Positions 33,917 to 43,503 of a stretch of 64,000 bases of DNA are shown here, in pieces. Source of the DNA: Pseudomonas umsongensis (GTDB lineage: Bacteria > Pseudomonadota > Gammaproteobacteria > Pseudomonadales > Pseudomonadaceae); NCBI RefSeq assembly GCF_002236105.1, contig NZ_NIWU01000008.1, forward strand, positions 62,001 to 126,000. The letters run 5' to 3'. The position numbers were made by a program, and so were the translations under genes. Each line of letters opens with the position of its first letter. The stretch's first letter is position 1. A model generated the notes under the pieces. It made no database searches. It saw only the letters and a program-made list of their open reading frames with translations, and was not told the DNA's origin.

Positions 33917-36604
33917 TCAAGCCAGGCGCGCAAGCATCTCCTTCGCTTCGCTCTTCTGCCCGTCGTCGCCTTCGGTCACCACCTCGTTGAGGATGTCACG
34001 CGCGCCATCGTTATCGCCCATGTCGATGTAGGCCTGGGCCAGATCGAGCTTGGTGGCGACCTCGTCGGTACCGGACAGGAAATCGAATTCCGGCTCATCA
34101 TCCACGGTTGCCAGGGCGTCATCCACCGTGAAGCTTGGCTCACTGATGCTCTGGGACAGGCTTTCCAATTCGGCGCTGACGTCATCCAGCTCAGTACCAA
34201 ATGCCTGCTCAGGCGCCGGAACGTCCATCTCATCGGCCAGCGACAAATCGAAATCCGCCGGCAGGTCCAGATCGTCCAGGGTCACTTGTGGCACGTCCGG
34301 CGCTGGCGCCGCCGGCAGGTCCTTGACATCTTCATCCAGGCTCAGCAGGAAGTCGTCCTCGGCCAGGATCGCGGGCGTTGGCTCGCCACCGAGGTCCATA
34401 TCCAGATCGAACTCCGACAGGTCATCGAGGTTTTCCTTGATTTCAGTCTGCTGCTGCAAGACCGACTCGAAGCTCAGGTCATCGTCCAGCGGGAAATCTT
34501 CCAGATCGGCCAGGGTTGTTTCCGGCTCAGGCTCAGGCTCAGGCGCTGGTACGGGTGCCGGCTCAACCGCGACCGGCGTTACCGGCGTGACATTTTCCAG
34601 GTCATCCAGACTCAAGTCGAACGCGCTGTCAAAATCGTCATCGAATGCAGCCGGCGCCTGAGGCTCGTCGAGCAACAGGTCCTTGACGTACTGTGCGTCC
34701 AGCTCGGCAGCAGCGGCGGCAGCGGCGATACCGCCCGCAGCGACCAGCGCCATGGCCGGGAAGCGGCTCTTGAGTTTTTCCACCTGGGCATAATTGTCGC
34801 CATTGGCGACCAACTGCCGCTCCTGGACCACGAACGCGTCGCGATCACCCTGCAAACCGTAGACTTCCATCAGCTTGAGGCGCAAATCGCTGCGTTGAGG
34901 CTCCTGCTTGACGCCCTCTTCAAGCAGCGCGGCAGCCTGGTTCAACCGACCGCCGTCGATGTGCGACTGCGCGCGACCCAACACATCGTCGGAATGCTCG
35001 GCGGCGGGCGATACCAGTGGCGCGGCAATCGGCGGCGTGACCACGACCGGAGCAATCACCGGAGCGGGGGCGGGGGCGGGAGCTGGCGCTGGAGTCGGTG
35101 CAGTGGCCAGTTTCGGGCTCGGTGGCGCATCCTCCAGGTCATCGAAGATGCCTTTTGACAGGTCAAGCTCGGAGGAAAACGCCTGCTCTTCGGCCAGGGC
35201 GCGGGCCATGCGCAGATGTTTCTCGGCTTCCTGCTGGGCTTTGCGGCGACGGGCCAGTAACAGCAGCAACAGCAACACCACCACTGCCCCGCCACCCGCC
35301 AGACCCAGCAGCCACGGATTGGTCAGCAACTCATTGAATTTCTGCTCATCGGAGGCTGCAGGTTTCGATTCGATCGGTGTTTCTGCCGGAGCCGCAGCAG
35401 GCGTCGCTTCAGCCGGAACAGGCGCGGGGGCCGTTGCTTCGGCCGGAACCGGAGCCGGCGCTTCGGCAGGCGTTGCCGCAGGATCAGCGGGCAGCTCAGC
35501 CGGGATCGCCGCAGCGGTCGCAGTTGTCGCAGGCGCTCCTGCCGCACCTTCGGCCTGCAATTTGGCCAGTTGGTTGTTCTTCAGCTCAATGAGGCGTTGC
35601 AGCTTGTCCATCTGGCTTTGCAGATCGGTCATGCGGCTTTTCAGCTCAGCACTGTCGCGGCGCTTGGTATCGAGACTTTCCTGGGTTACCGCCAACTGGT
35701 TGTTCAAGGCCTTGGCATCGCCTGCGACGCCCTTGCCCTTGGCTTTTCCGGATTCGGCGGAAACCAGGCTCAGCTTATCCAGGCCAGCTTGCGATGAAGT
35801 GGCTTCACCGCGACCCCGATTGGTGGCGTCAAGCTGCTGCTGGCCTGCTCCAGGCTTGGCGACATAACGACGCCCCTGACGCCAGGCGGTATTTTGTGCA
35901 GCCACTTCGGCGATGGCCTTCGATTGCGGCAAGCTCGTGCTTTGCGCCTGATCGGGCAGACGCAATACCTGGCCGGTTTTGAGTCGGTTGATGTTGCCAT
36001 CGATGAAGGCATCCGGGTTCAGCGCCTGGATGGCCAGCATGGTTTGTTGAATCGAACCGCCATTACGCGCCTTCGCGGCGATTTCCCACAGGGTGTCGCG
36101 CCGCGTGGTGGTGTATTCGGACGGTTTGGTCGCGCCAGTGACGGGCGTGGTACCGGTTTGAACAGGTGCAGCTTGCGCAGCCGCGTCAGCGGTCTGCGGC
36201 GAGAATTTGGACGGATCGAGCAGCACGCTGTAATCGCGCAGCAGTCGACCGTTGGGCCACATCACCTGAACCAGGAATTTCACCATCGGTTCGGTCAGGG
36301 GTTTGCTGGAGGTGACGCGCAGGATGCTTTTGCCGCTGGCGTTGAGTACCGGAGTAAAGGTCAGGTCGTTGAGAAACGCCTGGCGGTCGACACCGGCCTT
36401 GGCGAAATCGTCAGGAGAAGCCAGGCTCGGCACCACTTCGGCAGCGGTGAGTTCCTTAACGTCGAGCAACTCGATTTCCGCCACCAGCGGCTGGTTCAGC
36501 GTCGACTTCAGGGTCAGTTCCCCGAGCCCGAGGGCATGCGCCATACCGGAGGACAGCGCCGAGGCGGCCGCTATTGCTAACACCAGTTTGCGAACTTGAA
36601 CCAT
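33917..36604 (-). CDS. fimV: FimV-type inner-membrane peptidoglycan-binding protein
   Basis: This 895-residue protein has a signal peptide (residues 1-25, ending GMAHA) and an N-terminal FimV domain (LGLGELTLKSTLNQPLVAEI). A LysM module lies at about 158-210 (TTRRDTLWEIAAKARNGGS), then a coiled coil at about 290-350 and a Pro/Ala linker. One membrane helix follows at about 431-455 (LLLLLLLARRRK), then a very acidic cytoplasmic region and the conserved C-terminal cap (LDLAQAYIDMGDNDGARDIL). In Pseudomonas it organises the pole, type IV pili and cAMP signalling. The length matches the family. Confidence 0.95.
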   Translation of the reverse strand: MVQVRKLVLAIAAASALSSGMAHALGLGELTLKSTLNQPLVAEIELLDVKELTAAEVVPSLASPDDFAKAGVDRQAFLNDLTFTPVLNASGKSILRVTSSKPLTEPMVKFLVQVMWPNGRLLRDYSVLLDPSKFSPQTADAAAQAAPVQTGTTPVTGATKPSEYTTTRRDTLWEIAAKARNGGSIQQTMLAIQALNPDAFIDGNINRLKTGQVLRLPDQAQSTSLPQSKAIAEVAAQNTAWRQGRRYVAKPGAGQQQLDATNRGRGEATSSQAGLDKLSLVSAESGKAKGKGVAGDAKALNNQLAVTQESLDTKRRDSAELKSRMTDLQSQMDKLQRLIELKNNQLAKLQAEGAAGAPATTATAAAIPAELPADPAATPAEAPAPVPAEATAPAPVPAEATPAAAPAETPIESKPAASDEQKFNELLTNPWLLGLAGGGAVVVLLLLLLLARRRKAQQEAEKHLRMARALAEEQAFSSELDLSKGIFDDLEDAPPSPKLATAPTPAPAPAPAPAPVIAPVVVTPPIAAPLVSPAAEHSDDVLGRAQSHIDGGRLNQAAALLEEGVKQEPQRSDLRLKLMEVYGLQGDRDAFVVQERQLVANGDNYAQVEKLKSRFPAMALVAAGGIAAAAAAAELDAQYVKDLLLDEPQAPAAFDDDFDSAFDLSLDDLENVTPVTPVAVEPAPVPAPEPEPEPETTLADLEDFPLDDDLSFESVLQQQTEIKENLDDLSEFDLDMDLGGEPTPAILAEDDFLLSLDEDVKDLPAAPAPDVPQVTLDDLDLPADFDLSLADEMDVPAPEQAFGTELDDVSAELESLSQSISEPSFTVDDALATVDDEPEFDFLSGTDEVATKLDLAQAYIDMGDNDGARDILNEVVTEGDDGQKSEAKEMLARLA

Positions 36605-36781
36605 AGCTTATCCTTAGTTTTCACATTCCTCGGCCAGCGAGGCAGATAGCCGCTGCCGTAAGGCATTGCGCGCGGGCGAAGGTCGCCGCGCGCGATCGTT
36701 TCATGCATGCCCTGCAAAGCCCTTCAGGGCGGCTCGCCTTCGACATTACGGCCAAGCATGACGCTCGTTTGGAAGTATCTT
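36605..36781. other. usg-fimV intergenic with strong GC hairpin in the fimV leader
   Basis: The minus-strand fimV leader contains a long stem (36668-36693): GCGCGC on each side plus GGCGA/TCGCC with one bulged base and a 3-base loop. A second smaller hairpin, CCCTGCAAAGCCCTTCAGGG, lies near 36711. There is no T-run directly after the large stem, so it may be an RNA structure of the leader, or a weak terminator for usg. Confidence 0.4.
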
Positions 36782-37792
36782 TTACAGCAGGTCTTTTATC
36801 AACAACTCGGCGACCTGCACAGCATTGAGCGCCGCGCCTTTGCGTACGTTATCTGACGTCAGCCACACATTAAGTTCCGACGGTTCGTCGATCCCCAAGC
36901 GCACCCGACCAACGTAGACCACATCCTGCCCTACCGCATCGCCGACCGCCGTCGGGTAATCGCCGGCTTCCACCAACTCGATGCCGGGAGCGTCCTCGAG
37001 CGCGGCGTTGACCTTTGCCAGGTCGATATCGCTCGCACACTGCAAGGTCACGCTATAGCTATCGCCAAAAAACACCGGGGCTTGAATGCAAGTGACGGAA
37101 ATCTTCAATGAAGGCAACGCCATGACTTGACGCAGTTCACGCACCAGGCGCTTTTCCAGCAGGGTATGGCCCTGTTCGTCCGGCTTGCCGACCTGGGCCA
37201 GCAGGTTAAAAGCCATCTGCCGGTCAAAGAAGGTTGGCTCCAGTGGGCGAACGTTCAGCAATTCGGCGGTTTGCCGGGCCAGCTCTGTCACGGCTTCGCG
37301 GCCCTGGGCCGATACTGCCAGGCAGGCGGTCAGGTTGATGCGTTGCAAATCGAGCAGCCCCAGCAGGGGTGCGAGCAGCACCGCCAGGGTGCTGGCCGCC
37401 GGGCTCGGGCTGCTGACCTGGAAGGGCTTTTTCAGGCCGGCCAGCACTGAAGCATTCGCTTCCGGGACCACCTGTGGCGCTTGCTCGGCCGGCAAGGCGC
37501 CAGACAGATCGATGATCGAGCAACCGGCCGCCGTGGCACGCGCGGTGTAACTCAATGTCACCGCTGGACCGGCGGCAAAAAATACTAACTGGACCTTGCC
37601 AAAATCGAACTCATCGACTTCACGCACCCGTACGTTCTTGCCGCGGTACGGCACCGAACTGCCGGCGGATTCACTGCTGGCCAGCAGATGCAGGCTGCCG
37701 ATCGGAAAATCACGTTCTTCGAGGATCTGCACCAGCGTTTCGCCGACAGTACCGGTGGCGCCGATCACGGCAATATCAAGGGTCTGGCTCAT
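36782..37792 (-). CDS. usg: Aspartate-semialdehyde dehydrogenase paralog without catalytic Cys (Usg)
   Basis: ATG 37792 (MSQTLDIAVIGATGTVGETL) gives 336 residues. The NADP-binding start GATGTVGETLVQILEERDFP and the overall layout match Asd. At the place of the catalytic Cys (PNCS in active enzymes) it reads VSSPSPAASTLAVLL, so the nucleophile is missing. It is therefore not expected to make aspartate semialdehyde. This is the Usg family, encoded beside true asd and upstream of fimV-truA in pseudomonads. The frame extends upstream to 37981 through a REPIN, which is not coding. Confidence 0.9.
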   Translation of the reverse strand: MSQTLDIAVIGATGTVGETLVQILEERDFPIGSLHLLASSESAGSSVPYRGKNVRVREVDEFDFGKVQLVFFAAGPAVTLSYTARATAAGCSIIDLSGALPAEQAPQVVPEANASVLAGLKKPFQVSSPSPAASTLAVLLAPLLGLLDLQRINLTACLAVSAQGREAVTELARQTAELLNVRPLEPTFFDRQMAFNLLAQVGKPDEQGHTLLEKRLVRELRQVMALPSLKISVTCIQAPVFFGDSYSVTLQCASDIDLAKVNAALEDAPGIELVEAGDYPTAVGDAVGQDVVYVGRVRLGIDEPSELNVWLTSDNVRKGAALNAVQVAELLIKDLL

Positions 37793-37878
37793 GGTTTTAC
37801 CTCTGGCGAAACGGGGGGAGCGGCACTTTACCGGGTGGGGGGCATGCAGGCAATTCTGCCGGATATTTGCTGTGGCTG

Positions 37879-37963
37879 TACCGACCCCTTCGCGAGCAGG
37901 CCTCGCTCCCACAGTTGATTGCGGTCTGATGTGGAAGCGAGCCTGCTCGCGAAGGGGTCGGTA
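37879..37963. repeat. REPIN between asd and usg with extended arms
   Basis: Arms TACCGACCCCTTCGCGAGCAG and CTGCTCGCGAAGGGGTCGGTA match over at least 20 bases each. They are longer than in the other copies because the flanking bases are also inverted. One REP half has an extra C (GGCCTCGCTCCCACA). Confidence 0.88.
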
Positions 37964-37995
37964 TAAACACCCCATCAACATCAGATTGCCGGAAT

Positions 37996-38027
37996 AAAAA
38001 AACCCGCACCTCTTTCAAGGCGCGGGT
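37996..38027 (-). terminator. Terminator after asd
   Basis: On the minus strand CCCGCGCC pairs with GGTGCGGG (38003-38025 region) across TTGAAAGA and is followed by seven T. It lies about 20 bases after the asd stop. Confidence 0.85.
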
Positions 38028-38047
38028 TCTTTAATGGCTTCAATCGA

Positions 38048-39160
38048 TCAACGCTCGAGCAAGATCCGCAGCATGCGACGCAGCGGCTCGGCCGCGCCCC
38101 ACAACAGCTGGTCGCCGACGGTGAACGCGCCGACGAACTGCGAGCCCATGTTCAGCTTGCGCAGGCGGCCAACCGGGATGTTCAGGGTGCCGGTAACCTT
38201 GTTCGGGCTCAGTTCCTGAATGCTGGTCTCACGGCTGTTCGGCACCAGCTTGACCCAAGGGTTGTGCTGGCTGATCAACCCTTCGATATCGGCGATCGGT
38301 ACATCTTTGTTCAGCTTGATGGTCAGCGCCTGGCTGTGGCAGCGCATGGCGCCGATGCGCACGCAGATGCCATCCACCGGGATCGGGCTCTTGAAGCGAC
38401 CGAGGATTTTGTTGGTCTCGGCCTGGGCCTTCCACTCTTCACGGCTTTGACCGTTCGGCAGTTCCTTGTCGATCCACGGGATCAGGCTGCCAGCCAGCGG
38501 TACGCCGAAGTTTTCGGTCGGGTACGCGTCGCTGCGCATGGCTTCCGCCACACGACGATCGATGTCGAGGATCGCACTGGCCGGATCGGCCAGTTGATCG
38601 GCAACAGCGGCATGGGTCGCACCCATTTGCTTGATCAGTTCACGCATGTTCTGCGCGCCGGCACCGGAGGCCGCCTGATAAGTCATGGCGCTCATCCACT
38701 CCACCAGGCCAGCCTCGAACAGGCCGCCCAGGCCCATCAGCATCAGGCTGACGGTGCAGTTGCCACCGATGTAGTTCTTGGTGCCCGCGTCCAACTGCTG
38801 ATCGATGACCTTGCGGTTCACCGGGTCCAGCACGATGACGGCGTCATCCTGCATGCGCAGGCTGGAGGCGGCATCGATCCAGTAACCCTGCCAGCCGGCT
38901 TCGCGCAGTTTCGGGAAGACTTCGCTGGTGTAGTCGCCACCCTGGCAGGTCAGGATCACGTCGAGGGTCTTCAGCTCTTCAATGCTGTAAGCGTCCTTGA
39001 GCGGAGCAATGTCCTTGCCCACGGACGGGCCTTGGCCACCGACATTGGAAGTGGTGAAAAACACCGGCTCGATAAGATCGAAATCCTGCTCTTCCAGCAT
39101 CCGCTGCATGAGCACGGAACCGACCATACCGCGCCAACCGATCAGACCTACACGTTTCAT
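38048..39160 (-). CDS. asd: Aspartate-semialdehyde dehydrogenase
   Basis: This 370-residue enzyme begins MKRVGLIGWRGMVGSVLMQR, the NADP-binding loop of the enterobacterial-type Asd. The catalytic Cys is in YIGGNCTVSLMLMGLGGL at about 134, followed by TYQAASGAGAQNMRELI and VRIGAMRCHSQALTIKL with the catalytic His. It makes aspartate semialdehyde for lysine, threonine, methionine and diaminopimelate. It is intact, unlike its neighbour usg. Confidence 0.96.
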   Translation of the reverse strand: MKRVGLIGWRGMVGSVLMQRMLEEQDFDLIEPVFFTTSNVGGQGPSVGKDIAPLKDAYSIEELKTLDVILTCQGGDYTSEVFPKLREAGWQGYWIDAASSLRMQDDAVIVLDPVNRKVIDQQLDAGTKNYIGGNCTVSLMLMGLGGLFEAGLVEWMSAMTYQAASGAGAQNMRELIKQMGATHAAVADQLADPASAILDIDRRVAEAMRSDAYPTENFGVPLAGSLIPWIDKELPNGQSREEWKAQAETNKILGRFKSPIPVDGICVRIGAMRCHSQALTIKLNKDVPIADIEGLISQHNPWVKLVPNSRETSIQELSPNKVTGTLNIPVGRLRKLNMGSQFVGAFTVGDQLLWGAAEPLRRMLRILLER

Positions 39161-39229
39161 CGCAACTACACCTTCTTGAAATGTGGGCCGCTGCTTTAGG
39201 GGGTGAAATCAGGCAGCGGGCCCGAGAGA

Positions 39230-40312
39230 TTACAGATTCCGCAGCGCGGCGACTACTGCGTCGCCCATTTCCTGCGTACCGACTTTAGTGCAACCGTTCG
39301 ACCAGATGTCACCGGTGCGCAAGCCCTGGTCCAATACCAGGCTTACCGCTTTTTCGATGGCATCGGCGGCGGCCTGCTGGTTGAAGCTGTAGCGCAACAT
39401 CATCGACACCGACAAAATGGTCGCCAACGGGTTGGCGATGCCTTTACCTGCGATGTCCGGTGCCGAACCGTGGCACGGCTCGTACATGCCTTTGTTATTG
39501 GTGTCCAGGGATGCCGACGGCAGCATGCCGATGGAACCGGTGAGCATCGACGCCTGGTCGGACAGGATATCGCCGAACATGTTGTCGGTGACGATCACGT
39601 CGAACTGCTTCGGTGCCCGCACCAGTTGCATGGCAGCGTTGTCGACGTACATGTGGCTCAGCTCGACTTGTGGGTAATCCTTGGCCACTTCCTCGACGAT
39701 TTCACGCCACAGCTGGCTGGAGGCCAGCACGTTGGCCTTGTCCACCGAGCAGAGCTTCTTGCCGCGGACCATGGCCATGTCGAAACCGACACGGGCGATG
39801 CGGCGGATTTCGCTTTCGCTGTATGGCAGGGTGTCGTAGGACTGACGCTCGCCGTTTTCCAGGGTCCGGGTGCCACGTGGCGCGCCGAAGTAGATACCGC
39901 CGGTCAGCTCGCGAACGATCAGGATGTCCAGGCCGGCAACGATTTCCGGTTTCAGGCTGGAAGCCTCGGCCAGTTGCGGGTACAGGATCGCCGGACGCAG
40001 GTTGCCGAACAAGCCCAGTTGCGCACGAATTTTCAGCAGGCCGCGTTCAGGACGGATGTCACGCTCGATGGTGTCCCATTTCGGGCCGCCCACCGCGCCC
40101 AACAGTACGGCGTCCGCCGCGCGGGCACGCTCCAGGGTTTCATCGGCCAAAGGCACGCCGTGCTTGTCGATGGCCGCGCCACCGATCACGTCGTGACTCA
40201 GCTCGAAGCCCAGGGCGAACTTGTCGTTGGCCAGTTCCAGCACCTTGACCGCTTCGGCCATGATTTCCGGGCCAATACCGTCACCTGGGAGAATCAGAAT
40301 CTGCTTGCTCAT
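39230..40312 (-). CDS. leuB: 3-isopropylmalate dehydrogenase
   Basis: This 360-residue protein has the start ILILPGDGIGPEIMAEAVKVL, RPERGLLKIRAQLGLFGNLRP, VRELTGGIYFG, the metal-binding region VDNAAMQLVRAPKQFDVIVT-DNMFGDILSDQ (about 225-250) and EPCHGSAPDIAGKGIANP. It oxidatively decarboxylates 3-isopropylmalate in leucine synthesis. It is separated from leuD by a methyltransferase gene, as in P. aeruginosa. Confidence 0.96.
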   Translation of the reverse strand: MSKQILILPGDGIGPEIMAEAVKVLELANDKFALGFELSHDVIGGAAIDKHGVPLADETLERARAADAVLLGAVGGPKWDTIERDIRPERGLLKIRAQLGLFGNLRPAILYPQLAEASSLKPEIVAGLDILIVRELTGGIYFGAPRGTRTLENGERQSYDTLPYSESEIRRIARVGFDMAMVRGKKLCSVDKANVLASSQLWREIVEEVAKDYPQVELSHMYVDNAAMQLVRAPKQFDVIVTDNMFGDILSDQASMLTGSIGMLPSASLDTNNKGMYEPCHGSAPDIAGKGIANPLATILSVSMMLRYSFNQQAAADAIEKAVSLVLDQGLRTGDIWSNGCTKVGTQEMGDAVVAALRNL

Positions 40313-40374
40313 GCGTTCCTCATGTCATCAGTCGGTGCGCCCTCGGGCGCTCCCGGAAAAAGTCTGTTAGTCGC

Positions 40375-41142
40375 TTATCTTTCAGCCATCAGCACCAACA
40401 CATCGGTACTGAACGATCCATCGGCTTCAATCTCAAAATATTCGCGCACTTCGTTACCCATCGACTGCTGCAACTCGCGGATCGCCGCGCGCATCACCTG
40501 TGGCGTGCGCATGCGCTCGACCCAGGAGCTGTACTCCAATCGCAGCCGCTGGCGGCTGGTGCTGCGGGTATGCAGCCCCGCCTCACTGACCTGGCGCAAC
40601 CACTCACCGGCGCTATAGTCGCGCACATGGCTGGTGTCGCGCAGCACTTCGACGCTTTGCAGGTAAGTGTCGAACAATGGGCTGCCTGGTGACAACACGT
40701 CGATGAAAGCCGCTACGCCACCCGGTTTCAGCACCCGGCGCACTTCCCGCAAGGCCAGGCCGAGATCGCTCCAATGGTGCGCCGAATAGCGGCTGAAAAC
40801 GAAATCGAACTCGCCATCGGCGAACGGCAGTCGCTCGGCGGCGCCGTTGACCGTGGTCACATTGTTCAAACCCCGATCAATGGCGGCGGCGGCGACCACG
40901 TCGAGCATTTGCTGCGACAGGTCGTAGGCCACCACTTCCTTGACCAGCGAGGCCACCTGAAAACTCACGTGACCGGCACCGCAGCCCAGGTCCAGGACCC
41001 GCGCCTCGCCCTGCCCCGCCAGTTCGGCCTGTAGCAGCGCAAATTCGGTGCCTTGAGCGTGTACGGCGCTGCTCAGGTAGGCCGCGGCCTGTTCACCGAA
41101 TTGCTTTTGGACTACCTGGCTGTGCTGGGCGGTGCTGGTCAT
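40375..41142 (-). CDS. SAM-dependent methyltransferase inside the leu cluster
   Basis: ATG 41142 (MTSTAQHSQVVQKQFGEQAA) follows GGAAG; an upstream ATG at 41226 lies in a REPIN. The 255-residue class I methyltransferase has VLDLGCGAGHVSFQVA (motif I, about 50), VVAYDLSQQML, AERLPFADGEFDFVFSRYSAHHW and VLKPGGVAAFIDV. It resembles UbiE/MenG-like and small-molecule methyltransferases; the acceptor is unknown. The same gene sits between leuD and leuB in other pseudomonads. Confidence 0.9.
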   Translation of the reverse strand: MTSTAQHSQVVQKQFGEQAAAYLSSAVHAQGTEFALLQAELAGQGEARVLDLGCGAGHVSFQVASLVKEVVAYDLSQQMLDVVAAAAIDRGLNNVTTVNGAAERLPFADGEFDFVFSRYSAHHWSDLGLALREVRRVLKPGGVAAFIDVLSPGSPLFDTYLQSVEVLRDTSHVRDYSAGEWLRQVSEAGLHTRSTSRQRLRLEYSSWVERMRTPQVMRAAIRELQQSMGNEVREYFEIEADGSFSTDVLVLMAER

Positions 41143-41191
41143 GGGGGACTTCCTTTTTGGGGTTGAGTCTTGTGGTGTTTGTTCGGGCCTC

Positions 41192-41257
41192 TTCGCGAGC
41201 AGGCTCGCTCCCACAGTGGAATGCATTTCAAATGTGGGAGCGAGCCTGCTCGCGAAG
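41192..41257. repeat. REPIN between leuD and the methyltransferase gene
   Basis: CTTCGCGAGCAGGCTCGCTC and GAGCGAGCCTGCTCGCGAAG flank a spacer containing CCACAGTGG. It is of the same family as those at 24693, 33762 and 37879. Confidence 0.88.
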
Positions 41258-41280
41258 GCGTCATCACGTCCTACGCAAAA

Positions 41281-41925
41281 TCAAGCGTCGCGAAACAACC
41301 ACGGCTGGCTCGCCCGGTGCTTGGCCTCGAACGCCGCGATCGCATCACCGTCTTGCAAGGTCAAACCGATATCGTCCAGGCCATTGAGCAGGCAGTGCTT
41401 GCGGAACGCGTCGATTTCAAAGCTCAGCACTTTGCCGTCCGGGCGGGTCACAGTCTGGGCCTGCAGGTCGATCTGCAGCTGGTAGCCCGGGTTGGCCTCG
41501 ACCTGCTGGAACAGCTCGTCGACTTCAGCGTCGCTCAAGATGATCGGCAGCAAGCCGTTCTTGAAGCTGTTGTTGAAGAAAATGTCGGCATAGCTCGGCG
41601 CGATGATGCTGCGGAAACCGTACTCTTCCAGCGCCCATGGCGCGTGCTCGCGGCTGGAGCCGCAGCCAAAGTTCTCGCGGGCCAGCAGCACGCTGGCGCC
41701 TTGGTAACGCTCGGCGTTGAGGACGAAGTCCTTGTTCAATGGGCGCTTGGAGTTGTCCTGATAGGGCTGACCCACGTCCAGGTAACGCCATTCGTCGAAC
41801 AGGTTCGGACCGAAACCGGTGCGCTTGATCGACTTCAAGAATTGCTTCGGGATAATCTGGTCGGTGTCGACGTTGGCACGATCCAGAGGCGCGACAAGTC
41901 CAGTGTGCTGGGTAAAAGCTTTCAT
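41281..41925 (-). CDS. leuD: 3-isopropylmalate dehydratase small subunit
   Basis: This 214-residue protein has HTGLVAPLDRANVDTDQIIPKQFL at the start, NFGCGSSREHAPWAL in the middle and the swivel-domain ending around GDAIAAFEAKHRASQPW. With LeuC it isomerises 2-isopropylmalate to 3-isopropylmalate. It starts 11 bases after the leuC stop. Confidence 0.96.
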   Translation of the reverse strand: MKAFTQHTGLVAPLDRANVDTDQIIPKQFLKSIKRTGFGPNLFDEWRYLDVGQPYQDNSKRPLNKDFVLNAERYQGASVLLARENFGCGSSREHAPWALEEYGFRSIIAPSYADIFFNNSFKNGLLPIILSDAEVDELFQQVEANPGYQLQIDLQAQTVTRPDGKVLSFEIDAFRKHCLLNGLDDIGLTLQDGDAIAAFEAKHRASQPWLFRDA

Positions 41926-41936
41926 GCTGCGCTCCT

Positions 41937-43355
41937 TTAGATCAATTCACGGACGTCGACGAAACGACCGTTCACCGCGGCGGCGGCGGCCATGGCCGGG
42001 CTCACGAGGTGGGTACGACCACCGGCACCCTGGCGGCCTTCGAAGTTGCGGTTCGACGTGGAAGCGCAATGCTCGCCAGACTCCAAGCGGTCCGGGTTCA
42101 TCGCCAGGCACATCGAGCAACCCGGCTCGCGCCATTCGAAACCGGCTTCGAGGAAAATCTTGTCCAGGCCTTCCGATTCGGCCTGTGCTTTCACCAGGCC
42201 CGAACCCGGCACCACGATGGCCTGCTTGATGGTGGAGGCCACCTTGCGGCCCTTGGCGATCACCGCCGCTGCGCGCAGGTCTTCGATCCGCGAGTTGGTG
42301 CAGGAGCCGATGAACACACGGTCCAACTGAATGTCGGTGATCGCCTGATTGGCGGTCAAACCCATGTACTTCAGGGCGCGCTCGATGGAACCGCGCTTGA
42401 CCAGGTCCATTTCCTTCGCAGGATCCGGAACGTGCTGGTCGACCGCCAGGACCATCTCGGGCGAAGTGCCCCAGCTGACTTGCGGCTTGATCTGGGTCGC
42501 GTCGAGTTCGACAACCGTGTCGAACACCGCGTCGGCATCGGATACCAGGTCTTTCCAGGCTTCGACGGCCAAATCCCATTCCGCGCCTTTCGGGGCGAAT
42601 GGACGGCCCTTCACGTAAGCCACGGTTTTTTCATCGGCGGCTACCAGGCCAACGCGAGCACCGGCCTCGATGGACATGTTGCAGATGGTCATGCGGCCTT
42701 CAACGGACAGGTCGCGAATCGCGCTGCCGGCGAATTCGATGGCGTGGCCGTTACCACCGGCGGTACCGATCTTGCCAATCACGGCGAGCACGATGTCCTT
42801 GGCAGTCACGCCAAACGGCAATTGGCCTTCGACGCGAACCAGCATGTTCTTCATTTTCTTGGCGACCAGGCACTGGGTGGCGAGCACGTGCTCGACCTCG
42901 GAAGTGCCGATACCATGGGCCAGGGCACCGAACGCGCCGTGGGTCGAGGTATGGGAGTCGCCGCAGACCACGGTCATGCCCGGCAAAGTAGCGCCCTGCT
43001 CCGGGCCGATGACGTGGACGATGCCTTGGCGGACGTCATTCATCTTGAATTCGACGATGCCGTATTCATCGCAGTTATCGTCGAGGGTCTGGACCTGCAA
43101 ACGCGAGACCTGGTCGGCAATGGCTGCGATGCCGCCCTTGCGCTCCGGGGTGGTCGGTACGTTGTGGTCCGGGGTCGCGATGTTGGCATCGATGCGCCAT
43201 GGCTTGCGCCCGGCCAGTCGCAGCCCTTCGAAAGCTTGCGGCGAAGTCACTTCGTGGATGATGTGACGATCGATATAGATCAGCGCCGAGCCATCGTCGC
43301 GCTGTTTGACCAAATGCGAATCCCAGAGCTTGTCGTAGAGCGTTTTGCCGGCCAT
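41937..43355 (-). CDS. leuC: 3-isopropylmalate dehydratase large subunit
   Basis: This 472-residue aconitase-family protein has GKTLYDKLWDSHLV at the start, VCGDSHTSTHGAFGALAHG, the 4Fe-4S ligands in FIGSCTNSRIEDLRAAA (about 347) and CSMCLAMNPD (about 410), and SNRNFEGRQGAGGRTHLVSP. It is divergent from the LysR gene at 43504, whose product probably regulates it. Confidence 0.96.
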   Translation of the reverse strand: MAGKTLYDKLWDSHLVKQRDDGSALIYIDRHIIHEVTSPQAFEGLRLAGRKPWRIDANIATPDHNVPTTPERKGGIAAIADQVSRLQVQTLDDNCDEYGIVEFKMNDVRQGIVHVIGPEQGATLPGMTVVCGDSHTSTHGAFGALAHGIGTSEVEHVLATQCLVAKKMKNMLVRVEGQLPFGVTAKDIVLAVIGKIGTAGGNGHAIEFAGSAIRDLSVEGRMTICNMSIEAGARVGLVAADEKTVAYVKGRPFAPKGAEWDLAVEAWKDLVSDADAVFDTVVELDATQIKPQVSWGTSPEMVLAVDQHVPDPAKEMDLVKRGSIERALKYMGLTANQAITDIQLDRVFIGSCTNSRIEDLRAAAVIAKGRKVASTIKQAIVVPGSGLVKAQAESEGLDKIFLEAGFEWREPGCSMCLAMNPDRLESGEHCASTSNRNFEGRQGAGGRTHLVSPAMAAAAAVNGRFVDVRELI

Positions 43356-43503
43356 CAGACGGTTTCCTCATCAGCTTGTTTCTATGCCCTGGGTCTTGAG
43401 TGGTTCAATAACCCTTTGGCTTGTGAGGCTGATCCTATGGGGTTAGATTAAATAACTCAAATTCATATTTTTTATGCTTTGGATAACCAACTGGAATACA
43501 GCA

